Assembly (NCBI GenBank): GCA_030639705.1
Contig: DAOWKX010000217.1
Location: 1 to 6,894, forward strand
DNA length: 6,894 bases
Origin: Candidatus Aminicenantota bacterium
GTDB lineage: Bacteria; Acidobacteriota; Aminicenantia; UBA2199
Direction of reading: 5' to 3'
The number at the start of each line of letters is the position of its first letter. The first letter of the stretch is position 1. Made by a program: the position numbers and the translations under genes. Below are positions 6,331-6,894 of the stretch, piece by piece. A model generated the notes under the pieces. That model made no database searches. It worked only from the letters and a program-made list of their open reading frames with translations, and had not been told where the DNA came from.

Positions 6331-6894
6331 TATACCTTTAATTCCGAACGAAATGCCTCCACCGGGGACATCTGAGCCGATTTAAATGCCGGGTAGAGAA
6401 CAGCCAGTAAGGTCACCAGTATTCCGAAAATCACAGCCCCGATCAGGATCGGGAAACTGAAATCCAGATAAATAATCCGCCCGTAAATCGGGATGGGCAT
6501 ATCGATTTTATCCATCATACCCCCTGAAAAGGCGGCAAAATCAATTCCCACTTTTTCCAGATAGGCAGACAATGCTCCGCCCAGTACACCACCGAGGATT
6601 GCCCCGATGATTCCGATATAAAACGCCTCCAATAGAACCATGAAAAATACTTCCCGATTCTTGAAGCCCAGGGCCTTGATCACACCGATTTCATGATATC
6701 GTTCCATCACCGCCATCAACATGGTATTCAGTATCACCAGGCCGGCAATAAACATGACGATCCCCATTATGATATTGTAAATACTGGAAATCATGGGCAT
6801 CAATTCAATAAATTCATTCTGCTGCCAGGGAATGACCCGGTATTCATGTCCGGGCTGGCTGGCAGCCAGTAGGGCCTCTATTTTTCGGGTTACT
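6330..6894 (-). CDS. FtsX/MacB-family ABC transporter permease, C-terminal part
   Basis: This is the C-terminal 187 residues of an integral inner-membrane ABC permease of the FtsX/LolC-LolE/MacB type; the N-terminal membrane span and most of the periplasmic domain lie beyond the right edge. The frame is open to the window end (first full codon at 6893), and residues before the internal TTG 6803 (PGHEYRVIPWQQNEFIEL) read as the end of the periplasmic domain. Three membrane segments follow: YNIIMGIVMFIAGLVILNTM, then FFMVLLEAFYIGIIGAILGG, then FPILIGAVIFGILVTLLAVL. The cytoplasmic loop ERYHEIGVIKALGFKNREV is the family signature for contact with the ATPase, and the C-terminal SPVEAFR is also typical. 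The ATPase partner is not in the window, presumably upstream. Coupling to a LolA-like gene favours lipoprotein or lipid export over drug efflux, but that is inference. This segment looks richer in G+C than the rest of the window. Confidence 0.93.
   Translation of the reverse strand, partial: VTRKIEALLAASQPGHEYRVIPWQQNEFIELMPMISSIYNIIMGIVMFIAGLVILNTMLMAVMERYHEIGVIKALGFKNREVFFMVLLEAFYIGIIGAILGGVLGGALSAYLEKVGIDFAAFSGGMMDKIDMPIPIYGRIIYLDFSFPILIGAVIFGILVTLLAVLYPAFKSAQMSPVEAFRSELKV

Noticed and set aside
6330..6803. A short permease gene starting at TTG 6803
   Set aside because: The same frame stays open to the window edge and the upstream residues fit the periplasmic domain of the family; the gene is simply cut by the window.

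Overview
The window comes from a Gram-negative bacterium with AT-rich DNA. Two of its proteins carry export signals, and one belongs to the LolA-like fold that acts between the inner and outer membrane. Strong Shine-Dalgarno sequences (AAGGAGG, AAGGAG) and sigma70-type promoter boxes can be read directly. I cannot place the organism to phylum. The gene set would fit Desulfobacterota or an FCB-group lineage, but nothing here decides it.

Layout. Positions 1-195 are non-coding or hold only the tail of something outside the window; they contain a strong stem-loop. A YifB/ComM-type AAA+ ATPase runs rightward (196-1728). It converges on an unrecognised 191-residue protein with two CxxC pairs (complement of 1798-2373). 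That gene is divergent from a cytoplasmic helical-repeat protein ending in two zinc-ribbon units (2483-3664). The 109 bp between them hold a very good promoter for the rightward gene and a possible, partly overlapping leftward promoter. The rest reads leftward, in transcription order: the C-terminal part of a FtsX/MacB-family ABC permease (cut by the window edge), a LolA-like periplasmic protein, and a signal-peptide TPR protein with a C-terminal DUF2271/FlgD-like beta domain.

How the genes may work together. The permease stop codon lies inside the Shine-Dalgarno of the LolA-like gene, so these two are almost certainly one translationally linked unit, plausibly moving lipoproteins or lipids out of the inner membrane. 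The TPR gene follows after 146 bp that contain an 8-bp-period tandem repeat and a separate promoter candidate, so it may be read both from the operon and on its own. The divergent pair in the middle encodes two Cys-pair proteins of unknown role and may be co-regulated.

The most unusual features are the 8-bp tandem repeat between operon genes, the two-fold internal duplication of the TPR protein, the divergent zinc-motif pair, and the structured element at the left edge. I see no CRISPR array, tRNA, rRNA or recognisable transposase. I also see no convincing evidence of a defence system or other clearly new system.
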